From positions 35,933 to 99,932 of the forward strand of contig NZ_NIXO01000020.1 in assembly GCF_002204795.1 (NCBI RefSeq): a stretch of 64,000 nt of DNA, written 5' to 3'. A program made the translations under genes and the position numbers. Positions 1-5,374 of this stretch are shown piece by piece. The notes under the pieces were generated by a model. The model had not been told where the DNA came from. It ran no database searches and was given only the letters and a program-made list of their open reading frames with translations. Each line of letters begins with the position of its first letter. Within the stretch, counting starts at the first letter, position 1. Source of the stretch: Pseudomonas sp. K2I15. Lineage in GTDB: Bacteria; Pseudomonadota; Gammaproteobacteria; Pseudomonadales; Pseudomonadaceae.

Positions 1-120
1 GGTCAAGAACGGCCCCAGCAATGCCTTGGGCACCTTCGGGTGTGTCACGTAAAACAGTTCGGTGGCTTTTTTCAGGCAAGCCGATCCCGTCGACGCAGAT
101 GCGCCGTTTTGAATTTTCAT
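1..120 (-). CDS. Small element protein, C-terminus outside the window
   Basis: An ATG at 120 follows a clear AAGAGG ribosome binding site six bases upstream, and 40 codons stay open to the window edge. The visible protein begins MKIQNGASASTGS and contains the stretch FYVTHPKVPKALLGPF. I do not recognise a domain. It lies downstream of, and in the same direction as, the coupled small genes of the element, separated from them by 73 bases, so it probably belongs to the same transcript. Confidence 0.55.
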   Translation of the reverse strand, partial: MKIQNGASASTGSACLKKATELFYVTHPKVPKALLGPFLT

Positions 121-193
121 AGTTAACCTCTTAGGTCAGGTCGCTAGATCGAATCTGAACATGACGGCATCGCCGCCTTGAATGGGGTGATGG

Positions 194-484
194 TCATGGA
201 CAGCTCCTGACGTGAACCGCGTCGTGAGCAGCGCCAGCGTGTCGTCCCTTCCAGAAAAAGTTGCGGGTTGCGAGGGTGATCGACTCCAGGCGGCTTTCGA
301 TCTCAGTGGCAAGGGGGTTATTCCATCCACCGTCGAGCTGCGGGACAACGTGCGCCAAAAGGATTGAGCGCAATTCGTTGAAGGTCGCACGGGCCTCATT
401 CAGGCGCGCCATTTGCTCGGCTGTGACAACAACGTCATCCAGCAACTCTCCCTCGATGACCAATACAGCGGGGAGCCTATTCAT
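194..484 (-). CDS. Small hypothetical element protein
   Basis: This 96-residue protein starts at an ATG that overlaps the stop of the upstream gene as ATGA (481-484), the usual sign of translational coupling; a longer reading from 541 would overlap that gene by about 60 bases and is less likely. The sequence begins MNRLPAVLVIEGELLDDVVV and is followed by a helix rich in Ala, Glu and Arg (TAEQMARLNEARATFNELRS). No catalytic motif is visible. Small proteins of this kind are common in Pseudomonas prophages; function unknown. Confidence 0.6.
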   Translation of the reverse strand: MNRLPAVLVIEGELLDDVVVTAEQMARLNEARATFNELRSILLAHVVPQLDGGWNNPLATEIESRLESITLATRNFFWKGRHAGAAHDAVHVRSCP

Positions 485-771
485 CGCGATACCCCCAAAT
501 CCTGCGACGCAATTTCGGATTGTGCGTTCTGTGGCGCGCACCCACTGAGAGCCTTGCCGATCGCCTCAAAATCTCCGCTGGCGGTGTTGGCGCCATCAGC
601 GGCCAGGTTCCACGCAATGTCCACCAGGTTGCGGACGTGCTGGCTCGTGCCATTGTCTGCCAGTGCGGCATACAGCAGGGATTCAAGCTTGCCCAGGACG
701 ACCTGTGCGCTGCCTAGATCCTCAAGCGCGTCGTGGGCGATCTCTTGGATGGTGCGGGCGGGGGTATTCAT
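481..771 (-). CDS. Small hypothetical element protein (DUF3077-like fold possible)
   Basis: The protein has 96 residues and is predicted to be largely helical (MNTPARTIQEIAHDALEDLG, then LESLLYAALADN). It starts at an ATG preceded by AGAGGG about ten bases upstream, and its start and stop both overlap the neighbouring genes as ATGA (768-771 and 481-484). The middle part, VRNLVDIAWNLAADGANT, resembles the short helical proteins that Pseudomonas carries next to DUF3077-type genes, but this is only an impression. It lies second after the C4-like RNA and would share its control. Confidence 0.6.
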   Translation of the reverse strand: MNTPARTIQEIAHDALEDLGSAQVVLGKLESLLYAALADNGTSQHVRNLVDIAWNLAADGANTASGDFEAIGKALSGCAPQNAQSEIASQDLGVSR

Positions 772-929
772 TGCACACCCTCTGCAGACTCTAGGGAGCG
801 GGCGATGCTCATGTGGTGCGAATAACGCTTGAGTCGGGTTGCGAGGCTGGAGTTTGCGCGGAGGGCGCTCAGTGCCATGCGGCGGTGAGCAAATGCGCGA
901 ATTGCGGGCAGAGTGAGGGCGTGTTTCAT
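768..929 (-). CDS. Small basic protein, first gene after the C4-like RNA
   Basis: This 53-residue ORF begins MKHALTLPAIRAFAHRRM and is rich in Arg, His and Ala. The ATG at 929 has its own GGGAG ribosome binding site about eight bases upstream. The start lies 57 bases after the end of the C4-like stem, the same spacing found for the small genes at 8551 and 39851, which is the main reason for preferring this start over the in-frame ATG at 1247. The stop overlaps the next start as ATGA. The basic composition would suit a nucleic-acid-binding or toxic peptide, but nothing proves that. Confidence 0.55.
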   Translation of the reverse strand: MKHALTLPAIRAFAHRRMALSALRANSSLATRLKRYSHHMSIARSLESAEGVQ

Positions 930-1247
930 AGATGTAGCTCCCGAATCAGGGGAACCACCACGGCCTGCCGCCAAGCAGAGAAGGGTGGCGAGTTGCACAG
1001 GATTGGCGGACCGGTGATTCAGGAACCCGGCGCACCCGAGGGTGCTCCTGCGCAACCCGCCATAAAACGAGAATGCGGGCACAAAAAAAGCGCCTGCAAT
1101 CGTAATGGGGGCGCTGTTGCGCCTGAAATCATTCGACCCGCCAAGGTCGTTGTCAGCAATGTGACGGGGAGAACCATACCGGCGGGCGTGATTGCTTGCA
1201 ACAGAAGTTATCGACCGTTCATCGCTGATCATGAGCATTGCTGTCAT
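768..1247 (-). CDS. Alternative long form: Icd-like ORF across the C4-like RNA
   Basis: The same frame as the 53-residue gene is open back to an ATG at 1247 that overlaps the Rha stop codon as ATGA and follows a GGAGGG. The product would be 159 residues, including FSFYGGLRRSTLGCAGFLN. That part resembles ORFs annotated as Icd-like cell-division inhibitors in prophages. It lies over the region that folds as the C4-like RNA (968-1145), so its conserved look may come from RNA structure rather than protein function. In phage P1 the icd gene is indeed linked to C4 RNA. Both readings are kept; the long one is less certain. Confidence 0.35.
   Translation of the reverse strand: MTAMLMISDERSITSVASNHARRYGSPRHIADNDLGGSNDFRRNSAPITIAGAFFVPAFSFYGGLRRSTLGCAGFLNHRSANPVQLATLLCLAAGRGGSPDSGATSMKHALTLPAIRAFAHRRMALSALRANSSLATRLKRYSHHMSIARSLESAEGVQ
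968..1145 (-). ncRNA. C4/CI-type antisense RNA module, element copy
   Basis: Read on the minus strand, an 8-base repeat CTTGGCGG (plus 1138-1145) is followed by a GGCGC-AACA-GCGCC hairpin (plus 1110-1123), a T7 tract, and a long stem whose arms are plus 1047-1061 and 987-1001 (15 pairs, two of them G-U). Inside the stem sit a five-pair hairpin with a CTCG loop (plus 1032-1045) and the sequence CCGCCAA (plus 1003-1009), complementary to the repeat. A second CTTGGCGG follows (plus 968-975). The arrangement matches the copies at 8312 and 39617, and parts are almost identical in sequence to the 8312 copy. It lies between rha and the small genes, as C4 lies near the antirepressor operon in phage P1. 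Confidence 0.65.
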
Positions 1248-1762
1248 GGGCGGAAGCCCTCCGAATCGAGTGGCAGCCTCAGTTGCTCCCTCAGATGGGC
1301 GACGTGCGCGTACACGCCTGGTTTTTCGTAGCGCCAGTGCGCCAGCCGGCGACCGCTGTTGCTGGCTTCCTTTTTGCGGGCCTCCAGCGTCTGGCAGGCG
1401 TGCCCATACCGAGCCTCGCGGAACGCCATTATTAGGCTCGCTTTCAGTTCCACAACGCGGTCGGTATTGCGGGACAGCGACAGCAGGAAGAACGCTTGAT
1501 CTTCGTTCAGCAGGGCGAAGCGTTCCGGCCTACCACCAGCAGTTCCGGCCAAGGGTTTCTCCGTTTGAAAAGGAACAACCCCGAACTCTTCAAATTTCGC
1601 CAGGTAGCGCTCGATAAGCACCATCGAGTTTTTGTGTTTGTTACCCAGTTGCTCAGCCAGCAAGCGGCTGTCGACGCGAGGTTCGCCCTGGTAATCAGTC
1701 ACGGCAATGTGAGGATTTCCCGGATCACCCTCGCCCATCGGCTCAATGATCTTGGTCGTCAT
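1244..1762 (-). CDS. Rha-type phage regulatory protein
   Basis: The 172-residue protein carries the hallmark Rha pattern in its first two thirds: a strand VTDYQGEPRVDSRLLAEQLG, then KHKNSMVLIERYLAKFEEFG, and the C-terminal helix VVELKASLIMAFREAR. Rha-family proteins are phage regulators or antirepressors; the N-terminal domain is thought to bind DNA. The start overlaps the stop of the upstream winged-helix gene and its stop overlaps a downstream start, both as ATGA, so the chain is probably translated in a coupled way. Its position directly before the C4-like RNA recalls the antirepressor operon of P1-type phages. Confidence 0.8.
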   Translation of the reverse strand: MTTKIIEPMGEGDPGNPHIAVTDYQGEPRVDSRLLAEQLGNKHKNSMVLIERYLAKFEEFGVVPFQTEKPLAGTAGGRPERFALLNEDQAFFLLSLSRNTDRVVELKASLIMAFREARYGHACQTLEARKKEASNSGRRLAHWRYEKPGVYAHVAHLREQLRLPLDSEGFRP

Positions 1763-2058
1763 GAGACCACCTTCTGCACTGGGCCAGTACTCAGGTAGTA
1801 GGTCGCAACCTTCTGGTGCTCGCGGCCTTGGTCATCCTTCAGCGTACCCAGGTGGGTAACGATGCCGTGCCCCTGCGCACGCAGCTCAGATATTCGCGCA
1901 CCAGGGCGCAGGATGTTAAGAAGCATGATGGCTTGGAAGGTGTTGATCGAACCATGCAGATGCAGGTAAGCCAAAAGGCGCATGCGCTGGGCGCTACCAC
2001 TGGTGTCGCTGACGCTTTGCGCCGAGCAACTATTCTCGGAATGCAGGATCTTTTCCAT
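1759..2058 (-). CDS. Winged helix-turn-helix element protein
   Basis: Starting at the ATG at 2058, the protein has 99 residues. The region RMRLLAYLHLHGSINTFQAIMLLNILRPGARISELRAQGHGIVTHL reads as a winged helix: helix, turn, recognition helix (ARISELRAQG) and wing. This type (helix-turn-helix 50-like) is common in prophages next to Rha and replication genes. A GTG five codons upstream is also possible, but the ATG has a better GGGGTGG-type binding site. The stop is fused ATGA-fashion to the Rha start. Likely a small DNA-binding regulator. Confidence 0.7.
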   Translation of the reverse strand: MEKILHSENSCSAQSVSDTSGSAQRMRLLAYLHLHGSINTFQAIMLLNILRPGARISELRAQGHGIVTHLGTLKDDQGREHQKVATYYLSTGPVQKVVS

Positions 2059-2230
2059 GTCAGGCCACCCCACTATCAGAGTCAGCTTCGGTATGGACGA
2101 ATTGATGGCGGCAAACTAAACGACGATTAAGCACCAAAGCGTTTAAGGGTACAGGAAGGGGTAAAGCCGCTTTTTCAAGACAAAGCGATCCTGTCCCCGC
2201 GTCAGCGCAGAGTTGATTGGTCATCATGGG

Positions 2231-2452
2231 TTAAGCCTCCTGACTGAGCAGGAAGGATTCCACAGACTCAGGCTCCCAGCGGACTGAACGACCAAAACGG
2301 ATCGGTTCAGGGAAGCCTGGAGTTTTAGACCAGCGCCACCAAGTGGAACGGCTGACCTGATAGCGGGCACAGAGCTGAGCTGCGGTTGCGCGAGTGCCAG
2401 GGATCGGCAGGTTGGGTAAATCAGTGATGCGGGCGACATTTGATGTCATTGG
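2231..2452 (-). CDS. AlpA/MerR-like DNA-binding regulator (excisionase-type)
   Basis: Taking the internal ATG at 2452, the protein has 73 residues and is almost entirely one winged-helix DNA-binding domain: ATAAQLCARYQVSRSTWWRW, then PGFPEPIRFGRSVRW, and a terminal helix ESVESFLLSQ. The SRSTWWRW and FPxPxRxGRxVRW signatures are typical of AlpA-like proteins, which activate integrase genes or act as excisionases in P4-like islands. It lies between the integrase and the regulatory operon, as expected. An upstream in-frame ATG at 2536 would add 28 residues without domain support. Confidence 0.8.
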   Translation of the reverse strand, partial: PMTSNVARITDLPNLPIPGTRATAAQLCARYQVSRSTWWRWSKTPGFPEPIRFGRSVRWEPESVESFLLSQEA

Positions 2453-2690
2453 TGATTTCTCAATAAACCGAATTGAAAAACCGAGAGGATCGTCCTGTAG
2501 ACCACCCGTACCTGTGAACAGGTCAAAAGGTGGCAAGTCATCGGAAAGAGCACCACTGCATAAAAAACCAGTAGCGCATTATTCCCTCCGGTACTACAGT
2601 CCGCCCGAGTTTACCTTTTACGGTAAATTCATCGAAGCCCGTCAAAATGCTTCTCCCTCGGCGTTGCGTGCTGGCCTAGCCGGTATGCAG

Positions 2691-2751
2691 AGGACGTTAG
2701 AGCGTCCTTTTCCGAGCAGCCCCTGGAGGTCGAAGACCAGGGGCTTTCTTT
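2691..2751 (+). terminator. Two consecutive rightward intrinsic terminators
   Basis: The first hairpin is AGGACG (2691-2696) with CGTCCT (2703-2708) followed by a short T run. The second has nine-base arms AGCCCCTGG (2718-2726) and CCAGGGGCT (2736-2744) followed by TTCTTTT. Both only make sense for rightward transcription, opposite to every recognised gene of the element, so they imply a rightward transcript starting somewhere in 2400-2690. Confidence 0.6.
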
Positions 2752-2915
2752 TGTCTGCAATTCCAACTGTCAGCGATTCTAACAGCAAACTCTAACCAAC
2801 AATGTTCGATGGCGTTTCATTTGTTGGTAGAAAGCTCTAGGCGTGGTCGCATGGTAACGGGGCACCAAAAAAACACCAAACAGTTTTTTGCCGACTATGT
2901 GTGGATTACTTGCAC

Positions 2916-2931
2916 TGTTCCACATGGAACA
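2916..2931. promoter_or_regulatory. parS-like 16-bp dyad
   Basis: TGTTCCACATGGAACA has seven-base arms around a CA centre. It differs at one central base from TGTTCCACGTGGAACA, the form of the ParB-binding parS site expected in Pseudomonas. No parA or parB gene is in the window. It may be a weak chromosomal ParB site carried by the element, or simply an operator with a similar shape. Confidence 0.4.
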
Positions 2932-2947
2932 ATCTCCCAACTACTGC

Positions 2948-2977
2948 CCAACATGTACCAACACGTACCAACACGTC
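2948..2977. repeat. Three tandem 10-bp repeats
   Basis: CCAACATGTA, CCAACACGTA and CCAACACGTC follow each other without gap, in phase with the DNA helix. This is typical of multimeric protein-binding arrays such as iterons or integrase arm sites. They begin 16 bases after the parS-like dyad. Confidence 0.55.
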
Positions 2978-3231
2978 CGTTTACGTTCGACTATGTATTG
3001 GGGAAAGCGCAAAAAATATCCCCCTACCGCTTGTCTGACCGCTCGAAATGCCCTAAGCATGGGGGTCTCAGGGGGGGCGCATGAGGGCCTCAATAGGTTC
3101 CAGCAATGATCATGCATAGATTTTACGGTGATATTTTGACGATAATTGCACCAGTGTTTTGTCGTGCGCGCCACGAAACACAAACTAAGCAAAACGTGGC
3201 GCGGAAATCGCACCCGCGCTTTTTAATCGCA

Positions 3232-3275
3232 GTGTCGCGACACAAAACGTGAATTAAGAAATCGTGTCGCGACAT
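3232..3275. promoter_or_regulatory. Paired GTGTCGCGACA palindromes
   Basis: A perfect 12-bp palindrome GTGTCGCGACAC (3232-3243) is repeated as GTGTCGCGACAT (3264-3275). Their centres are 32 bp apart, three helical turns, so two dimers would sit on the same DNA face. AAAACGTG also occurs at 3191-3198 and 3244-3251. This looks like an operator for an element repressor; the protein is unknown. Confidence 0.55.
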
Positions 3276-3301
3276 ATCTCGCCAGCTCCAAATTCCAAAC
3301 T

Positions 3302-3370
3302 AACAACGTACCGTATTACTAAACGTTGTTTATTCCCGCTTATTCCCGCTTATTCCCACCTATTCGCAGT
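3302..3370. repeat. Inverted repeat followed by four tandem 10-bp repeats
   Basis: AACAACGT (3302-3309) and ACGTTGTT (3323-3330) form an inverted repeat. Immediately afterwards come TATTCCCGCT, TATTCCCGCT, TATTCCCACC and TATTCGCAGT (3331-3370), four head-to-tail copies with increasing divergence. Helically phased repeats of this kind are used as iterons or recombinase arm-type sites. They lie 160 bp beyond the end of the integrase gene. Confidence 0.55.
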
Positions 3371-3529
3371 TTCAGCGTGTTTTAAGCAGAGTTTGCGGAA
3401 CTGAAAAGTGCTGTAGGCCGCGTACTACGGGGATTCAGCAGCGGACTGCTGGTGGTGCCCTGCGTACGACAAGATTGGGACATGGGGGCGGGGATTTTCT
3501 TTTTCAGATTCGGGTCAGCTGCACGAAAT

Positions 3530-4975
3530 TCACGACATTGCATCGGTTTTTTTCTTTTTCCGGTGCGAGATGGAAAGCACGTTGCCCGTATCAGTGACCT
3601 CCCCCAAAGCCTTAGCCAAAGCTCGGTCAAAGAGCTCGATAGCTTTACGTTTCTCTGGCAGCGCTGCTTCGGGATTGTTTCGGTAGTGCCGAGAAACGAC
3701 ACCTGTCTGGCCGTGAGCCTGAAGGAGATCTGACAAACGATCATCAACACCGTGCTTCTGCATCAGCTGTGTGCAGGTCCGGCGCAGGTCTCTCGGGGAG
3801 AAAGTCGGGATCTTCGCACCAGCGATTAACGCGTGCTTGGAATCCAGCCAGTCTGCAACGGCATGGGTCGGACTACTGATCACAAAGGGCTGTTTACCGT
3901 GTGTAGTCCAGGGCCATGGATGATCACCATTGATTTCCCGCACTTGCCGCATTATGGCAATGGCTCGATCGGAGAGCGGTACCAAATGCGGCCGGCTCAT
4001 GGTTTGACCACCTCGCCCCTTGCGGTGAATTAATAGCACCGTGCCCGCGTCTAGATCGTAGTCCCCCCAAGTGGTTTCGATCAGGTTCTTGATCCGCTGA
4101 CCGCCAGTTGATATGACAAACTTGAATAGCAGCGCCATTACCGGACCAATTCCGTCTGTACTCTGAACCGTCTCCCAGAATTGCTTAAGCTCAGCATCAG
4201 ACAGGGCTCGTTCGACAGGCGCCGAGACTTTATCGACCTTCACCATTGCTGCAGGGTTGATCTCAAGGCTATAGGTCTTCGCATTGGAGCGACCAACCAC
4301 ACTCTCAGCCGTGAGCCCATGGTTGAATGCTGCCACCAGAAACGAACGCATACGATCCGCCTGCACTTTGGAGCCGCGCTCCCAGATCGGGTTGAGAATG
4401 GTGAGGATGTGGTCAGCCCTAATATCTCGGGCCTTCATCCGTATTACCTCAGGGTGGGGCTCTTGCATGTTCGTCTTGAGCAGCCGTTCCAACTCCTTCA
4501 CGACACCAGGTGTCGCCTTCACGCGGCGCGACTCAATGTAATCCAGGAACAAATCGTGAAAGCTTCCGCGGGCCGCTTCAATTTCGGCGAGGCGGAAACG
4601 TTCTAGCCGTTCCGCTTCCTCCAATGCGGCTGTGGCTGCACGACTAGCCGCGGCCGCTACTTGTTGCACCGAGATGTGCTCCAAGTACTTGGCAATACCG
4701 CCAGCGGCAGCCGCCTCAACTGAAATTCGCAAAGCCTCACCCCGGATACCATCCAAGCTCTGCTCGTCTGTACCCACACGCGGCTTCTTCGCAAGCGTTC
4801 CGAGAGGCAGCCGCTTGTCGCTGTCAGATGTGCGTTCCCGATAGTAGGCCTGAATAGCTCCGGAAGCTTTACGCTCGAGCAGCAAAGTCCCCTTTCCGCG
4901 AGAGCCGACCGGCTCCGACTGACGAGTCTTTACCGCATAGGCTTCCATCTCGGTCATACGCGTACGCTTAGCCAT
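3530..4975 (-). CDS. int: Tyrosine recombinase / integrase
   Basis: This 481-residue site-specific recombinase would integrate and excise the element at the tRNA-Thr gene. The start at 4975 has a strong GGGGA site five bases away; an ATG at 5101 would add 42 residues without support. The N-terminal part (about 20-70) resembles the arm-binding domain of P4-type integrases, 130-230 the core-binding domain, and 255-440 the catalytic domain. Visible catalytic residues are Arg294 (GGQRIKN), Lys319 (HRKGRG), Arg398 (RDLRRT), His421 (HGQTG) and the nucleophile Tyr431 (VSRHY). The usual first His of the HxxR box is Arg395, a variant I have seen in other Pseudomonas integrases. The C-terminus is a short Lys-rich tail. 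Confidence 0.93.
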   Translation of the reverse strand: MAKRTRMTEMEAYAVKTRQSEPVGSRGKGTLLLERKASGAIQAYYRERTSDSDKRLPLGTLAKKPRVGTDEQSLDGIRGEALRISVEAAAAGGIAKYLEHISVQQVAAAASRAATAALEEAERLERFRLAEIEAARGSFHDLFLDYIESRRVKATPGVVKELERLLKTNMQEPHPEVIRMKARDIRADHILTILNPIWERGSKVQADRMRSFLVAAFNHGLTAESVVGRSNAKTYSLEINPAAMVKVDKVSAPVERALSDAELKQFWETVQSTDGIGPVMALLFKFVISTGGQRIKNLIETTWGDYDLDAGTVLLIHRKGRGGQTMSRPHLVPLSDRAIAIMRQVREINGDHPWPWTTHGKQPFVISSPTHAVADWLDSKHALIAGAKIPTFSPRDLRRTCTQLMQKHGVDDRLSDLLQAHGQTGVVSRHYRNNPEAALPEKRKAIELFDRALAKALGEVTDTGNVLSISHRKKKKTDAMS

Positions 4976-5135
4976 TCTTTCCCCGTTTTCCCCATCCGTT
5001 CCCCGTTTCTCATGCAAAGGTACGCTAACAGGTGAAACATAGAAAGACATCGAATTGACTACAGACCAAGTAAACCCTGGGCCAAGCAAAACAGGTGACA
5101 CTCGATGAAGCGAGGTAAAGCCTCAGAGCAAACGG

Positions 5136-5180
5136 CTTGTAATCAGTAGTTCCCGGGTTCGACTCCTGGTGCCGGCACCA
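5136..5180 (+). other. Attachment site: 3' half of tRNA-Thr(TGT)
   Basis: The sequence from the anticodon loop (CTTGTAA, anticodon TGT at 5138-5140) through the variable loop, a perfect five-pair T arm (5153-5169), the acceptor strand TGCCGGC and CCA is a tRNA-Thr 3' half. The 5' half is missing: no GCCGGCA acceptor strand or D arm precedes it, and the bases before the anticodon loop do not pair. It is therefore the att copy left at the far end of an element that integrated in the tRNA gene, with crossover near the anticodon loop. Confidence 0.85.
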
Positions 5181-5190
5181 TACAAAACGA

Positions 5191-5214
5191 AGCCCTCGCA
5201 GAAATGTGAGGGCT
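5191..5214 (+). terminator. Terminator after the tRNA-Thr remnant
   Basis: AGCCCTCGCA (5191-5200) pairs with TGTGAGGGCT (5205-5214), nine of ten pairs, and a T-rich tail follows. It is probably the original terminator of the tRNA-Thr gene before integration, which fits the chromosomal side being to the right. Confidence 0.7.
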
Positions 5215-5374
5215 TTGTTGTTTCTGGGGTGTTCATATTCTTTGTGCACCCGCCCCCTCCCCTGCTAAATCGTCAAAACCCTCCGATTTTTGTTCCAAAG
5301 GTTCATCTTTCAACCTTTATGCTAAATTATGGGTGGCCAATAATTATGGCGTATCCATAAAAAGAGGTAATTGC

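Larger units (their letters stand above)
2453..3529. other. Gene-poor control region of the element
   Basis: About 1.1 kb between alpA and the end of int contains no ORF with protein-like composition and good translation signals. It contains, left to right: two rightward terminator-like hairpins (2691-2751), a parS-like dyad (2916-2931), three tandem 10-bp repeats (2948-2977), inverted GTGGCGCG-type elements (about 3166-3204), two GTGTCGCGACA palindromes (3232-3275), an 8-bp inverted repeat (3302-3330) and four tandem 10-bp repeats (3331-3370). This density of repeats suits an origin, operator or integrase/excisionase binding region. Which of these it is cannot be decided from sequence. Confidence 0.6.
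1..5180. mobile_element. Right part of an integrated phage-like or satellite element
   Basis: The element ends at a duplicated tRNA-Thr 3' half (5136-5180), directly beside a tyrosine integrase gene. Leftward of the integrase come an AlpA-type regulator, a winged-helix protein, a Rha-type regulator and several small genes, all on the minus strand. No structural, packaging or lysis genes are visible here, so it may be a prophage whose other genes lie left of the window, or a P4-like satellite or island. Because the tRNA fragment reads rightward and is followed by what looks like the original tRNA terminator, the intact tRNA-Thr and the other end should lie beyond the left edge. Its true length cannot be judged. 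Confidence 0.8.

Noticed and set aside
2809..3084. Rightward ORF in the element control region
   Set aside because: It crosses the parS-like dyad and the tandem repeats, has no good ribosome binding site and no protein-like pattern.
3331..3370. CRISPR-like tandem array
   Set aside because: Repeats are only 10 bp, directly adjacent and without unique spacers; no cas gene is near.
5136..5180. Intact tRNA-Thr gene
   Set aside because: The D arm and the 5' acceptor strand are missing upstream, so only the 3' half is present.
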